Source of the DNA: Centrapalus pauciflorus
Lineage: Eukaryota > Streptophyta > Magnoliopsida > Asterales > Asteraceae
Assembly: GCA_020465985.1 (NCBI GenBank)
Contig: JAANYP010004377.1
Coordinates: forward strand, 1-64,000
Length of the DNA stretch: 64,000 bases
Direction: 5' to 3'
Shown here: positions 46,443 through 58,510 of the stretch, piece by piece
Layout of the letters: every line of letters starts with the position of its first letter
Position numbering within the stretch: position 1 is the first letter of the stretch
The notes under the pieces: generated by a model
Told to the model about the DNA's origin: nothing
What the model saw: only the letters and a program-made list of their open reading frames with translations
Database searches by the model: none
Position numbers and translations under genes: made by a program

Positions 46443-49400
46443 ATGGCTCACAGACCTAATCCCCTTCTTCCAGTGTTCGTTGGTGATGATGTTGTCAAAC
46501 ACTCATCAGTCACCACAATGCTGACCATCAAACCCACCAACTACATTGCAAATCTGACCATACCCAAGAACTATGTGGGAAAAGGGTATGAAGAAATGGT
46601 GGAGTTCTTAAGAGTTCATCCGTTGAACTATGCAATGACTGCAACTCCTGGTGTCCTGTACCAGGAGATGGTGTACGAGTTCTGGTACACCTGTGCCTAC
46701 AACCCCAACACCAAAGTCATCAAGGGTACTATTCTCAATGGGACTCAGACCATTGAGATTAGTACTGATCTTCTCAGGGAGGTGCTTCGTCTACCAACTG
46801 CTGAAACATATGACATGCCTCAAGCTGAGGATGAACAAATGGGCAATCTGCTACGCTTCTGTGGTGTAGCAGAACCCAAAATTGGAGCTACTTTATTCAG
46901 GAAGGAGTTGTCCCCCACTTACAGCTTCTTATTTGCTTCAGTCATGATGAGCTTCAGTAGCAAAGTTGGTTCTTTTGACCAACTCAGCCGTGATGAAGTC
47001 CCCATTGTTCTACAGCTGGTGGATGGGACTACAATCGACATGGCAAAATGGATTTTCCTGAATCTGAGGAATCTGGTGCAGCAGGAAACTCGTCCAGCTG
47101 CCCCAGATTTCTGAGCCTCATATTCAAGCATCATTGTGGTGAGCACCTGTACAATTCTCAACCTTTACTTAAAACTGCTGTATTTCCTGTTATAGGGAAT
47201 AGAGTATTTTATACACCTGTGCTACCCAATGAGCCTCCTCTATCTACTCCAATGAGGAGGTTACTGGGATTGGTGGAAGAACCCTCTGATGTGAGGGTGG
47301 ATCCAGAAGCTGCTGCTCCCACAAGAAAATCCAAAGCCAGGTCCAAACTTGTTAAGAGGACCATGGCAACCGCTGAAGCTGGGCCTGTGAAAAAGAAGGT
47401 CAAAACAGCTCAGTCTGAGTCTGCTCCTTTAGCCTCTGTGGCTGAGGGGGAGCAGGCTCCTCACCCTGAAGCCTCTGTGGCTGGTGCCTTTGTGGCACCT
47501 GAGACTATGAAACAGGCCAACCCACCTGTTTCTGACCTAGTCTCAAAACCTGTCCAGTCTGAACCCCTCATCACCTCTCCCCAATCACCCACTTCATCCA
47601 TTCACTATCAACGAAAATCCATCTCCAAAAAGAAATCAGCCAAAACAACCACCTCCTTTGTTCCCTCCCAACAGGGTTCAGTTGTAAGAGAAGCAACCTC
47701 TGCTGCCTCTCCTATATTGGGAGAAGGTTCAACCCATTTGGAGCCTGCTTCACTCCAACCTGAGTCTCCCCAGAGTCAGCCTAGACCCTCTGGTTCCTCC
47801 CAACAGGAACCAGTTGTACAAAAGGAGATAACCACATCAACTATCCCAGCCTCCCAACAGGCTGAGGATATTGAAAGACAGGAGTCCTCTCCACTCCACA
47901 CTGCGTCCACACTGTCCCCCACTCAAACTTCTTTACACCCTGAGTCTGCACAAGGTGTCAAACCTGCTGGTCTAGACCAACCAGCAGATCAGCCTTCAAC
48001 TTCTGCTCCCCATGATACAGCTGTTCTACACCAAACAGCTGCTGAGGGACCAACAACCCAAGCTGATGAACCTGAGGGATCATACCATCCCTCTGGTGAG
48101 GCTGTTCCCTCCATGCAAACTCCATCAGCAGGTTTCACCACTGCTGATGTTGAAATGCATATCCCATCTCCCAATGATGAGGTGCTTTTCCACCAAGGCA
48201 CTGCAGAGGGAACACCCACTGGCCTTCATGAGGACGTTGCAACACAAGCAGCATCTGAAAGGCCCCTAACATCAACCCCTTTTCCTGATGAAGCAGCTAC
48301 AGCCGCTGCTGAGGGACCCTTTGACCCCTCCAAGCTGGGCCACATTACTTTTGCCCAGGCTATGGAGCTTCTTTCAAATGTTCCTCTTCCCTCTCCATCA
48401 GATCCTCATACACCAGCCTCATCATCATCTTCTCCATCTACCCAATCTAAACAGTCCACCCATACACCTCCATCTCCTAAAGACCTGCCTTTGAAGGATC
48501 AGCTTTCCCTGCTGACCAACAAAGTTGGTTCTTTAGAAGCATCTATGTCTTCTCTACCCTCTCTCATTTCAGACTCTGTGTCTGAACAACTTAAGGGTTT
48601 CTTTGATCTGTTCAAGGATTCCTTTCCTGCCACTCCCCAACCTGATCACTCTCCACAGCTGTTAGCACTCACTGCACAGCTGCAAACTGTGTCCAACTCC
48701 CTCTCCTCTATTCTTTCAATGCAACAGGACTCTGTGTCCTCAATGACAACTATTTCTCAACTGCTGTCATCTCTCCTCACTTCTTGCAATTCTACCCTTC
48801 CTGCCACTCTGGCCAGCTTGACCACACTAATTGGCTCCCTATCTAATTCTATGTCATCAAACCTTGCTGATGTGCAAGATTCTCTCGAATTACATCTTGC
48901 ACAGCTTCAAAGTTTCCTGTTCACCGAGTCTGATAGGGAACACATTGTTAAGCTGACCTCCCTTGCTGATACACAATCCTTTTCTCTTCAAACCTGTCTT
49001 TCCCAGCTTGCAGAGGTAAAGGACAATTTGGCTTTCTTAGTGACTAGCCTTGTTGGCCCCAAGCCTACTGCCAAAACTGCTGGCAAGCCTGATGACTTTG
49101 TGTCTTCAGGCAGACCGGGTGTTGAAGGTGCTGGTCCATCTCCTTCAAAGGGGGAGAAGTCGTCTGCCTCTAAGACTAAGTCTAAGGGGGAGAAAACTTC
49201 TTCTCCTAAGGAGAAACCAGTGCCTGCAGCACAAATTGGTCAACCAGCAGAAATCTCTGAAACAGGTACAATAGAGGGTGCTTCTCAAACTGCTCAGCCT
49301 ACTCAGGTTGAATCTCCAATCCCTGCTCAGTCTAAAGGGGAGGAATCCATTCCTGAGGGCAGGCCAAGCAGCAGAATGAGGCATCTGATCTTAGAGGAAG

Positions 49401-50574
49401 AAGAAGAAGAGGAGTAAAGTCCTGAAGCTGCTACCACTACAGCAGCTAAAGGAAAAGAAATAGCAGAAGTTGATCTCATACAGCAGAAAGCAGCAGAAAT
49501 CAAATTCCACAAAGCCAGGGCCAAAGAAATGGGTCTTCCTATGCACAAATATTTTGAGTTTAGAGAAGAACAGCTTCAAGCCCTGAAAGTTCTTAGAAAA
49601 GAAGAAGAATCTGCCAAAGCTGCCAAATCATTTGCACTTCAAGAAGCAAAGAAAGTTAAAATGTCTACTCTGGAAGTGCAAAAGAAAATATTGGAAGCTG
49701 CTAAGGGATCAGCAGGGGAGAAGGAAGCAGAAAAAGAAAAAAGTACTCTGGTCTCAGTGACCAAGCCTACAGTGCCTCATGCAAGAGCTCAGTACCATTT
49801 TGACAACCTGGCAAAGAAAAAATTTCAAGATGTTGCTGAAAGAAGGCTTGCCAAGGAAGCAATTGTCAAAGCTGTTCCTATATCAAAAAAGGCAGTCAGT
49901 GGAAGTTGAAAATAACAAGGATGGGTGCAGCAGGCCCAGAATTAGAAACATATGACTACACTAACGTAGCACAGATGGGGTACAGAGAATGGATTGAGCT
50001 GGCAGTTGCTCTGAGTGAGTCAAAGTCAGAAACGGCTAAGAGAATCAGGGCATATGTCAAGAAACTGATGGAGAGAGTAAAGAACCTTGGTCTGATCTCC
50101 AAAGAAGTTAGTGAAGGTGTCTCTGTGACACATCCAAAAATTAAGGCCAGGAGGACAAGGAAGGATACTGAAATGGAACTACTCCTTGCACTGATTGAAC
50201 AAGGCGATTATGCAATTGAAATGAAAGGAGTTGATCACAGCCTGCCTAGTGGAATAGAGTTTGAAGATGGCAAGATCATTGAAGAGCCTGAGCTGGGGGC
50301 ATTTTTTGTAGATCCCTTAACTCAGAAGAAATGCTTTCAAAGAGCTTCAGATCTATACAAAGTGGATTTGAGAAAACTTGTGGCCTTCAGACTTGCAGTT
50401 TCATTCAGGCAGTCTCATAAGTGGAGAGCAGCCGTCTGGGATAAGCTCAGAGGCTTCTTTGAAAGAGGTGAACTTGATGACCCCAAGTTCATGATAATAA
50501 GAAGAGAAGTTCAAGAACTTGAGGAAACAAGGGAAGAGCTGGAAAAGATGTTTCAGGTTCCCCCTCCAGTGTGA
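46443..50574 (+). pseudogene. Extra 3' ORF of copia element A, right copy (whole length, broken)
   Basis: The ATG at 46443 (MAHRPNPLLPVFVGDDVVKH) is in the best context. An open ATG-less extension reaches back to 46407. The layout is as in the left copy: N-terminal globular part to 47114, overlapping frame 47048-49417 with CPRFLSLIF and then a Ser/Pro/Gln/Thr-rich stretch, TAA at 49415-49417, charged helical part to 49909, and C-terminal part 49906-50574 in another frame. The breaks are the same three as in the left copy. The stretch matching 524-4180 is identical between copies as far as I can see. About 1375 codons would be encoded without the breaks, much longer than typical env-like frames. 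Function unknown; no membrane or enzyme signature. Confidence 0.7.
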
Positions 50575-50905
50575 TGAAGTCCATCTGCCATCTGGGCAGG
50601 TGAAGAATGGAAGTTGTCCATCAGTTGGACAGGCTTACCATTTTATGCTCCCAACAAAAACAGTCCAATGTACATTAGTTGTAATTTATTTACATATGTT
50701 GTAATTTCCTTTTACATTAGTTGTAATAGACATCAGTACATTAGTTGTACTTTTGTAAGAACATGTGTTGTTCTAATGTAATCAAGAATCAGTGTATATA
50801 TAAACTGATCTTTTACTTTATGTTGATGTTGTAATTTTGTTTCAACAAATGTACTGTAAAAATATATAGTGATTTTTTATAAGGCCAGCTTAGACTGGTT
50901 ATTGC

Positions 50906-50919
50906 AAATAGGGGGAGAT
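50906..50919 (+). other. Polypurine tract of element A
   Basis: AAATAGGGGGAGAT just before the 3' LTR. A second copy, GGGGGAGATTATT, lies inside the LTR near 50964. Confidence 0.85.
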
Positions 50920-52024
50920 TGTTAGGCACAAAAAGGCCTCAGTCAAACCTGCTCTGCATCTGAGGGGGAGATTATTAATCAAACCTGTTGATGCACTTGA
51001 TGGGTAAAAGTTAAGGCCTGTTTATTCCTTAATAATAACTAAAAAGTGATTTGCAATATCAGTCCAAAGTTGTTCTATATGTTGCATGTGTTGCAACTAA
51101 GACAGTTTGTCCAAGCTGTTCTGTCTGCTGAACAGGCTGGACATAAACTGTCTACGCTGCTCTACAGTGGTGAGCAGCTTGGGCAGTTTACAAGTGTTCT
51201 GTTCTTTGTGAACAGGCTAAACACTTTATGGAATGTGTTTCCAAGTCCTCATGTATTGTATTTTACTACAAGATCAGTTTACAAAGTCGAAGACAAAGTG
51301 GAAATCAGAACTGCTCAGCCTGCCCAAGCTGTTCAGTTACATGAAGACAAAAGGTTATTTGAAAAAGGGTGACAGACCTTTTTCTTATATCAAAATAGGC
51401 CTTTACAAGGAAGAAAGACGCAAAGTTGATATTCCTTATTTAGTTAAAAGCAATGCAACAGTAGACAAAGTGAAAAGACAAAAGTTCTGCACATGTGAAG
51501 ACAAGTCTGCTTTTCAGAAAAGTGCAGAAAAGTTATGTTGTCTTTTCAAACAAGACTTCTCCTTTTTCATTCCGTCCAATGAAGAAGTTTTACTTAGATC
51601 CTCTGAGTGAGTATAAAAGGAAGCTTCTAAGGTCAGAAAGATCAAGCCAAAAAAAAGCTAAGTGCTGAAGCCAAGAGTGAACGTGCAAGTGTGTTTTCAT
51701 GCATGCAAGCCTGCTTGTGTAATACAGTTTCTTTGTGTCTAAGCTGTTCTACATAAGCTGTCCCTCTGAGTCTTGTAAACACAGTGAGTGCTTCTTAGTG
51801 AGTGTATTCATTGTAAACTAGTTTGAGTCTGTCTTAGACTAGTGAACATACTGTTGTATCTGTCATCTCAGCTTGAACCTTTCCGCATCCAAGCTTGTTT
51901 GTAATTAACATTTGTTAATAATACATACAAACATTGAGAAAATTGTGTGTAGTTTTTGAAGTGCTGTATTCACCCCCCCCCCTCTATAGCTTAAAGCTAT
52001 ATACTTTGGGAACCTTTAGGGACC

Positions 52025-52028
<4 letters not shown>
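50920..52028 (+). repeat. 3' LTR of element A, right copy (1109 bp)
   Basis: TGTTAGGC...GGGACCTACA. Five substitutions by eye from the left copy. A TATA box GAGTATAAAAGG lies near 51607-51618. Confidence 0.88.

Positions 52029-52097
<69 letters not shown>
52029..52097. repeat. (TA)n microsatellite
   Basis: Right flank of element A, equivalent to 5505-5572 and slightly different in length. Confidence 0.97.
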
Positions 52098-52100
<3 letters not shown>

Positions 52101-53650
52101 ATTAAAATTTTAAGTTGGGTATATATGATATTATAAAGTTTTGGAAGGATATGTATGAAAAGCATATGTTTATTATCATTTCTTTTCTTTTCTTTTCCTT
52201 TATATCATTTCATTTTCACTCTATGGAACACAACGTAAAGATCGACAAGCATAGAGCGACTCGTGCATAGTTTTACTATGTTAGAACAGATCAATTAAGG
52301 TTCTAGAAAAGCATATTTATGCAACATGGTTTCACCTTTTATCAATTTATGTACCACTTTTAACATGATTTAAGTAATGACATTTGAACTTGTTATCAAA
52401 AAATATAACGACCTTTTCCTTCTTTTACCAATTTATGTAATGAAAGATTTTAGAGTGATTTTTGAACTTGTTACCAAAAGACACCCAATTTAACATACTT
52501 ATTAATCCGGTAATTTATTAATTAAATGTATGTCATGTAAAATTTACGTGACACAACTACGTATACAAAAATTCTTGTCACCGTTTTTATTACTTGTCTC
52601 CGGTTAAATAATTACAAATACTTAACAAGGATTACCGTCAAATATTAAGAATAAATGTGAAGATTCAAGATTAATCATTTAATACAAATGATTACTTTTC
52701 ACTATACGATTTTGATTATTGTTAACCATGAACGACTAATATTTACTGTAGGGAATGAATATTATTTAATATAAATAGTAAAATTTTACAACATTGATTG
52801 ATTAACTTTATATAACATTGTTTTTGAATCCCTATAGTTATCATCGATTACTTGACAGTGATATTTATTTAACTCTTTGCAGTTTGCGGTTTGTTTAGTC
52901 AAAGTGAAAATAATATATTTTAAAATAGGACCAAAGGACAAGTTTCCAATCCCGCCGGGTACTATTCATGTTCAAAATAAAGCAAAGATTGTAGTAAAAC
53001 TAAGATAAATTGTAATAGAATGATGGAAACAACTCATAATTTAGCAGCAACCCTTATTTTATTAAAAATTTCGAATAAGTAAGTGTAAAAAAATTAGTGA
53101 ATGAATAAACAAAAATTAGTAAATCATAGTGTTTCTCACAATTCTCAATATATGTTTAGATTCTCACAATAACATAAGTCTATGTGTGTGACTCAAGTTT
53201 AATTGAATCCTATATTAGAGTGGAGTCATCAACTCTTATATTTAATATATATGTTCATTACAATAATTAAAATATTCAATTTATGCAAATTTACTATATA
53301 CACATGTTCAAAAATGCAATACGATTGACTAGCTCATGTCATTTGAAGTTCATTACAATAATATGTTAAATCCATGCAAAAGTGCAATATGAATGTGTTC
53401 AAAAGTGTATTACCAGTTTACATCATTTAAACATTAACATATTGTTTAAATATTGTGAGTATGTATAAGATATAACTTTTAATCGTAATGTACTGATGAC
53501 GTGAACCGGTCAATGTAATGTACTTTTGAACATGTGTATATTCCATTTTTGCATTAAATAAAAACTTTTATTATAAGGAACACATACTTCTAATATGACA
53601 CTCTAGTACTCCACTCTAATATTAGATTAAATAGAACTCAATCTTTTATA
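52098..53650. other. AT-rich intergenic sequence, no gene seen
   Basis: Duplicate of 5573-7126. A (CATA)n array follows at about 53651-53709. Confidence 0.6.
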
Positions 53651-53710
53651 CACATACATACATACATACATACATACATACATACATACATACATACATA
53701 CATACATAGA

Positions 53711-54090
53711 ATATGCTTCGAGAAAGTACCGCCTATTATGCAGTGCACCAGAAGGTACCATCTTTTAAAAAAATTATAATTTTTTTTCATAAAAAAGTTT
53801 TAATTAACATTATGAATATCATATGTAAATTTCACATACATTCACATCTTCTAGCTCCTAAAAAATGGTGTGAACATACACTTACATAAATTTGTATATA
53901 TATATATGTGAACGTGCATTTATGTGATGCATGATTTAATGCACTTAGAATGTGTGAATGTGCGTGAATTTATATATCATCTGTGTAATGTTAATTAAAA
54001 CATGTTTATGAAAAAAATTTAAAAATAATTTTAAGGGTGGTATCTTCTGGTGCGCTGTGTAATAGGTGGTACTCACTTGAACCTAAATCT
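53711..54090. mobile_element. Miniature element, family M1, duplicate of copy 1
   Basis: Same 380 bp as 7195-7574, with one substitution seen in the left inverted repeat (ACCATC for ACCACC). Followed by the possible CACTA fragment at about 54247-54726. Confidence 0.8.
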
Positions 54091-54726
54091 ACACACACAT
54101 GCATATATATTATTTAATATGGTTTATATGAGAAGTTAAATAATTGTGAGAAATAAAAAAAACAATTCTAACCACAAATTGTTGAATCTCATCTTTTTTA
54201 TAATATTTTCTTGTGGGTCCATATTTGGTACAACACTTTTTCACTACAACAAAAATGTCATATGTACGTACACACTATTTTTACACGTTTTTAGTATGTG
54301 CGTAAATTTTTTTATGTTTATTCGAACTTATAAAGATGTAAAAGTCAGTTATAATTATAAGTTGGCAAATTTTAGACAACAATAGAGTTTTTATATTCAG
54401 ATTTGTATTAAAAGAAGTTCACACATATAAATGTGGACAAAATAATAATTTATCCACGCTTAAATACATGAAAATCAATTTGTGACACCTAATTTGTCTA
54501 CACAAAAGGAAGCCTGAGAAATTTGAGTTTGACAAATTTACATCTACACTTTTAAATGTAAAAAAATTAAAATTTGTTCACAGTTATACAAATGAACTTT
54601 TTTCTTTATAATAAAAAATGTGATAATTAGGATGATTTATTATCTATATTACATTTATTAATGTAATAATCTTGAACACGTTTATAAGTGCAAAAAAATT
54701 ACTAAAATCTTACACCTTTTAAAAAA

Positions 54727-55991
54727 GGGAGAATTTCATATATATATATATATATATATATCCTTCTAAAACTTCATTATTATGTATATATCCTTACAAA
54801 CTTCCTTATTACGTATATATCATTCTAAACTTTTAAAACTCACTAACATATCCAAATATTTAATTTGAAAATTATTAAATCATTTAAAAATATAATATAT
54901 CATTTTCTTAATTTAATTACTAGTGAATCCCGAAATTACCCTTTCTCCCACAATATATCCAAAATCCAACATCTCTACTGAGTCACTTAGACATACTTCC
55001 GAGTTCCCAAAAGAGTACTTGACCGTAATTTCTGGAGTCCCTTTGTGCTTCATCCTGAAGCTTGCTTGTTGGCTCTTTGCAAACAAACCCTCCTCTCCCA
55101 AAATTTTTTTGCATTGTATTGGGATAAAAAGTTTCACTTCTCTTTTGAGATATGTTAAATGGAGTGATATTTTGAACCATTATAACTTGGCTACCTGCTG
55201 CAAACTAACCTATGTTCTTTTCAAAAAAAAAAAGACGGCAAAAAGGCCTTAAGCTTGCAAGAATGAATATTCATTTACACAAATAGTGGAAAAGTAAATG
55301 CAATAAGAGTGTCTTGTTTGCCGCTTCTTTTCCCTTTCGCAATCACTCATTCTTGTAAAAATTAGGGGTTTTTTTCCTTGCAAGCAAGTTGACTTTTGTT
55401 TGCAACAAAAACTTGAATGTGATGGGTAGGAAAGTTGATGGCTCATGTATGAGTATCACTTCTCAGTAACACTTACAATAATAGTAGACAACATCATAAT
55501 TTCAAGATTATGATTTATCTTTTACATTCAAAATGAGATGTCATAAATCAACATATTTTCGAGAATGAAGCAAGAACAAAAATCAAAATACTGGGTCGAA
55601 CGAGATTTACAATTAGCAGTATCGCAATCGACAACAAAGATGAACGAAAATCACAATCGACAGAAACCAAGTATGGAGGAGTCGTCGGTCAGGAACGGAT
55701 GGAGGAGTCATCGAAGGTTCAAGAATGGATGGAGCCATGGAGGAGGAGTTGTTTTATAGTTCAGATTTGTTACTTGTTAGGGGATGTGAGTTTACAAGGG
55801 GTAATTTAGGAATTCACTAATAATTAAATTAAGAAAATGATATTTTATATTTTTAAATGATTTAATAATTCTAAATTAGATTATATATTAGTGAGTTTTA
55901 AAGTTTTAGAATGATATATACGTAATAAGAAAGTTTGTAAGGATATATACGTAATAAGGAAATTTTAAAAGGATATATACGAAATTCTTCC
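54727..55991. mobile_element. Non-autonomous MULE-like element, right copy
   Basis: Duplicate of 8211-9471: the same long inverted repeats, the same 9-bp flanks, and a TA run a few units longer. Confidence 0.65.
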
Positions 55992-56314
55992 TTTAAAAAT
56001 TGTGTAAACAAATGTGTTAACAAATGACATACTTGTTGAATCATAATATAACAAATCGATTCGAAATATTTGTTTTATTGATTCAACATTTCTTACAAAT
56101 ATTTGATTTCTTATTTGATCACATTTCTATATTTTTATATATAAACACACAATGTTGAGGACTATTGTCAATAGCTTGAAGCAAGCTCAAGCAACTCCAA
56201 AATTGATCTACTTGGTGGTGAAGGCTAAAAAGTAAAAACCAAGCTTCATTCTTTATGGCAACGAGAAATTATTTTCTTGCATGGCTTTCTAAGAAACCAT
56301 TCGATCGATTCTAA

Positions 56315-56857
56315 GGTGGTGTTTGGATTGAATGATTTTAAAATGATGTATTTTAAAATGATAGGATTTTGAAATGTTTAGGGGGCGTTTGGTTCGCAGA
56401 TTTTTTTTTTTGGATTTGCTTTGTTTCAAAGGATTTGCATTATGCAGCATTTGCATTTGTCAGGATTTTGTCAAAAAAATCTGCATTATCTTATAGAAAA
56501 AATTTGCTAATCTGAAAAATGCAAGGTAACTGGGATTTAAAATCCTTAGGGGGAGGCTGAGTTTTTAAATTACAAAGAAAGAAGGGATTTATGAAATCTT
56601 GGGATTTTAAATCCTTACTGAAATCTGTGAACCAAACACAGGATTTTAAATGCAAATCCCAGATTATCCCAGGAAATCCGCGAACCAAACGCCCCCTTAG
56701 GGGTATGGATGGATTATGAAAGGTGGAGAAGTGGGGAATTTAAAATCCTAAATGAGCTAAATCATTTCTTTTAATATTGTATCCAAACATGATAATGAAG
56801 GATTTCTAAATCCAAATCCTAAATGGGTTGTTTAAATCCTTCGAACCAAACACCACC
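56315..56857. mobile_element. Tourist/PIF-like MITE (outer), right copy
   Basis: GGTGGTGTTTGGATTGAATG and ...CGAACCAAACACCACC, flanked by TAA (56312-56314 and 56858-56860). Its left end is less mutated than in the left copy. Confidence 0.78.
56381..56696. mobile_element. Tourist/PIF-like MITE (inner), right copy
   Basis: 316 bp, ends GGGGGCGTTTGGTTCGC, flanked by TTA (56378-56380 and 56697-56699). Nested in the outer MITE. Confidence 0.82.
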
Positions 56858-57064
56858 TAAGGCTTTTGGTTCGCAGATTTTTTTCCTTAAGATTTGCATT
56901 TTGTCAAACAATTTGCATTATGTAGCATTTGTTGATCAAATACAAATTTTGGATAATAAATATAACTTGAAAATTTTTAGACAAAGAAGTTTATATTATA
57001 AAATTCGATTTTGACAAAAAAAAAATTTCATTGCAATAAGTATAAAGCGAAAGAAAATGAGAAA

Positions 57065-58429
57065 TCAGCAGAACGCAAGCAGGTCAGTATCGGTTCGAAA
57101 AACAGCCATGTCTTGCTTTTCCAAACACACGAGTGCTTCGATACCATCTCCGTTCGGAGAATCCAACAGAATAACGACGTTTTTCCTTAGATTTCCTGCA
57201 ACCGTTACTTTTACGGGCTTTCCCCACCCGAAATCAATCTCATATGCAGGATTCCTGCACAGGCTTGAACAAATAAAAGCATTATCAATGTTTCTTTGCT
57301 GCTCTTCTAATGTCGATTTCGAACCCATGCTCGAAAGAAAATCAAAGACAGATTCGATGTTTCGTAAACCTTCAAACTGCATCTTTTGCTTCTTGAGTTC
57401 ACTGATGAACCACTCCGGCTTGATTTCAGTTTCGTTGTTTCTTAAAACCTCCATTGTCATGTAAAAGTTTCCGATGGTAGTTTCAGGCAACGGCTCGATC
57501 AGTTTGCGTCGGAAGTTTGTTAGCTGGCCAACCCCGACGGTTTTAAAGCCTGGATTGTTTTTTGTACACGCTGCCTCTGCGCACTTATAAATCAACCAAT
57601 TCAAAACTTCGACACGAGTAGGGTTCGTGATGGGTTCTCCAGATTTCGCAGTCATGGCTACGACTTTGAGTTTAAGCTCGTTTATCTTTGAGTTGGGGAA
57701 CACGAAACTCCTCGTAACACAATTATCTGACATGTCGAGCGAAAACCCTTCAAAATTCATGTTCATTTCTTGAAAAGGAAGAAACTGAGGGTTAATTGGA
57801 ACTTCTTGATTTTCTTTTTGTCCTTCAGAGCAAAACCGAGTCATTTTAGCCCAATCGTTTATGAAATGAGCCAAACTGCTTCCATCCGCTATCTTGTGCG
57901 ATAACGACACCGCTACAGCCACTCCTCCACACTCAAAATGATTAACCTGAACTGCCAACGGGATCACCGTGTCACTTTGAAGATCACGATTACCACGGTT
58001 AGAATTGTAATGCACCAATCCATATGGAAAGAACTGGTCGAAATCTTCATGTTGCGCGTTCTGAAGAAAATCCCCGAGCTTGCTATCAACGGATGCTTCA
58101 ACGAACTCAGCTCCTTCGTCATTACAATCTACATACCATGGTGCGATTTTCGGGTGCCTACCAGCAAAAGGATAGTACTTTGTTAACGTACGAGATAACG
58201 AGTTCTTAAGATCAACAGTTTTATCCTCGGAACTACGATAAACGTCCGTTTGTGGATAGAAGAGAACCATCGGCATAAACGTGTTGGAGCCAATTACTTG
58301 ATCGAGCACCGAAAGATTATGAGTTTTGAGGTGAGAAGGGGTTGGAGAAGAGGGTTTGATGATTTCTTTGGAGACGATTGTGTGAAGCTGCCTTCTACCA
58401 AATCTTACCAGGCTGCCGATTATCGTCAT
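57065..58429 (-). CDS. BAHD acyltransferase, vinorine-synthase-like clade (intact, single exon)
   Basis: 454 codons. BAHD enzymes move an acyl group from acyl-CoA to an alcohol or amine of a specialised metabolite, usually in the cytosol. The catalytic HKIAD is at residues 178-182, within SLSHKIADGSSLAHF. The structural DFGWG is at 399-403. The length is typical. The KEIIKPSSPTPSHLK start region and the NPTRVEVLNWLIYKCAEAA segment fit the clade that includes vinorine synthase and other alcohol/alkaloid O-acetyltransferases. The substrate cannot be told. I chose the ATG at 58427-58429, because the upstream in-frame ATG at 58508-58510 lies beyond the TATA box. The first 20 residues (MTIIGSLVRFGRRQLHTIVS) are basic and free of acids, so an organelle signal is possible. 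No intron is seen. A truncated duplicate lies at 10535-11608. Confidence 0.93.
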   Translation of the reverse strand: MTIIGSLVRFGRRQLHTIVSKEIIKPSSPTPSHLKTHNLSVLDQVIGSNTFMPMVLFYPQTDVYRSSEDKTVDLKNSLSRTLTKYYPFAGRHPKIAPWYVDCNDEGAEFVEASVDSKLGDFLQNAQHEDFDQFFPYGLVHYNSNRGNRDLQSDTVIPLAVQVNHFECGGVAVAVSLSHKIADGSSLAHFINDWAKMTRFCSEGQKENQEVPINPQFLPFQEMNMNFEGFSLDMSDNCVTRSFVFPNSKINELKLKVVAMTAKSGEPITNPTRVEVLNWLIYKCAEAACTKNNPGFKTVGVGQLTNFRRKLIEPLPETTIGNFYMTMEVLRNNETEIKPEWFISELKKQKMQFEGLRNIESVFDFLSSMGSKSTLEEQQRNIDNAFICSSLCRNPAYEIDFGWGKPVKVTVAGNLRKNVVILLDSPNGDGIEALVCLEKQDMAVFRTDTDLLAFC

Positions 58430-58495
58430 CTTCAGAAATATCGAAATAGTGTTTTTGATATTCTTATCGTTTATAGTTTGTAGCTTTTCTGATCT

Positions 58496-58507
58496 TAAAT
58501 ATATATA
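58496..58507 (-). promoter_or_regulatory. TATA box of the BAHD gene
   Basis: On minus, GTATATATATTTA stands about 70 bp before the chosen ATG. This leaves a short leader and argues against the ATG at 58510. The left-copy gene lost this promoter. Confidence 0.6.
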
Positions 58508-58510
58508 CAC

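Larger units (their letters stand above)
28725..52028 (+). mobile_element. Ty1/copia element A (Sirevirus-like), right copy, with nested insertions
   Basis: The order on + is 5' LTR part (28725-29643), inserted element B (29644-40790), gag from its middle (40791-42454), pol (42464-45739), spacer with TATA box, extra ORF (46443-50574), polypurine tract and 3' LTR (50920-52028). A deletion at 40790/40791 removed the end of its 5' LTR, the primer site and the 5' part of gag, together with most of B's right LTR. Stops and frameshifts in pol and the extra ORF add to this. It cannot be autonomous. Confidence 0.88.
46525..58138. repeat. Segmental duplication, right copy
   Basis: Matches 1-11608. 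Here the sequence on both sides is continuous with its context (element A on the left, the full BAHD gene on the right), so this copy is in the original setting. Sequence differences can be polarised with the 5' LTR at 28725: of five LTR differences, three are new in this copy and two in the left copy. Confidence 0.93.

Noticed and set aside
46443..50574. Calling the extra ORFs retroviral-type envelope genes
   Set aside because: No signal peptide, membrane anchor or fusion peptide could be seen. The composition is low-complexity and charged, so position alone is not enough.
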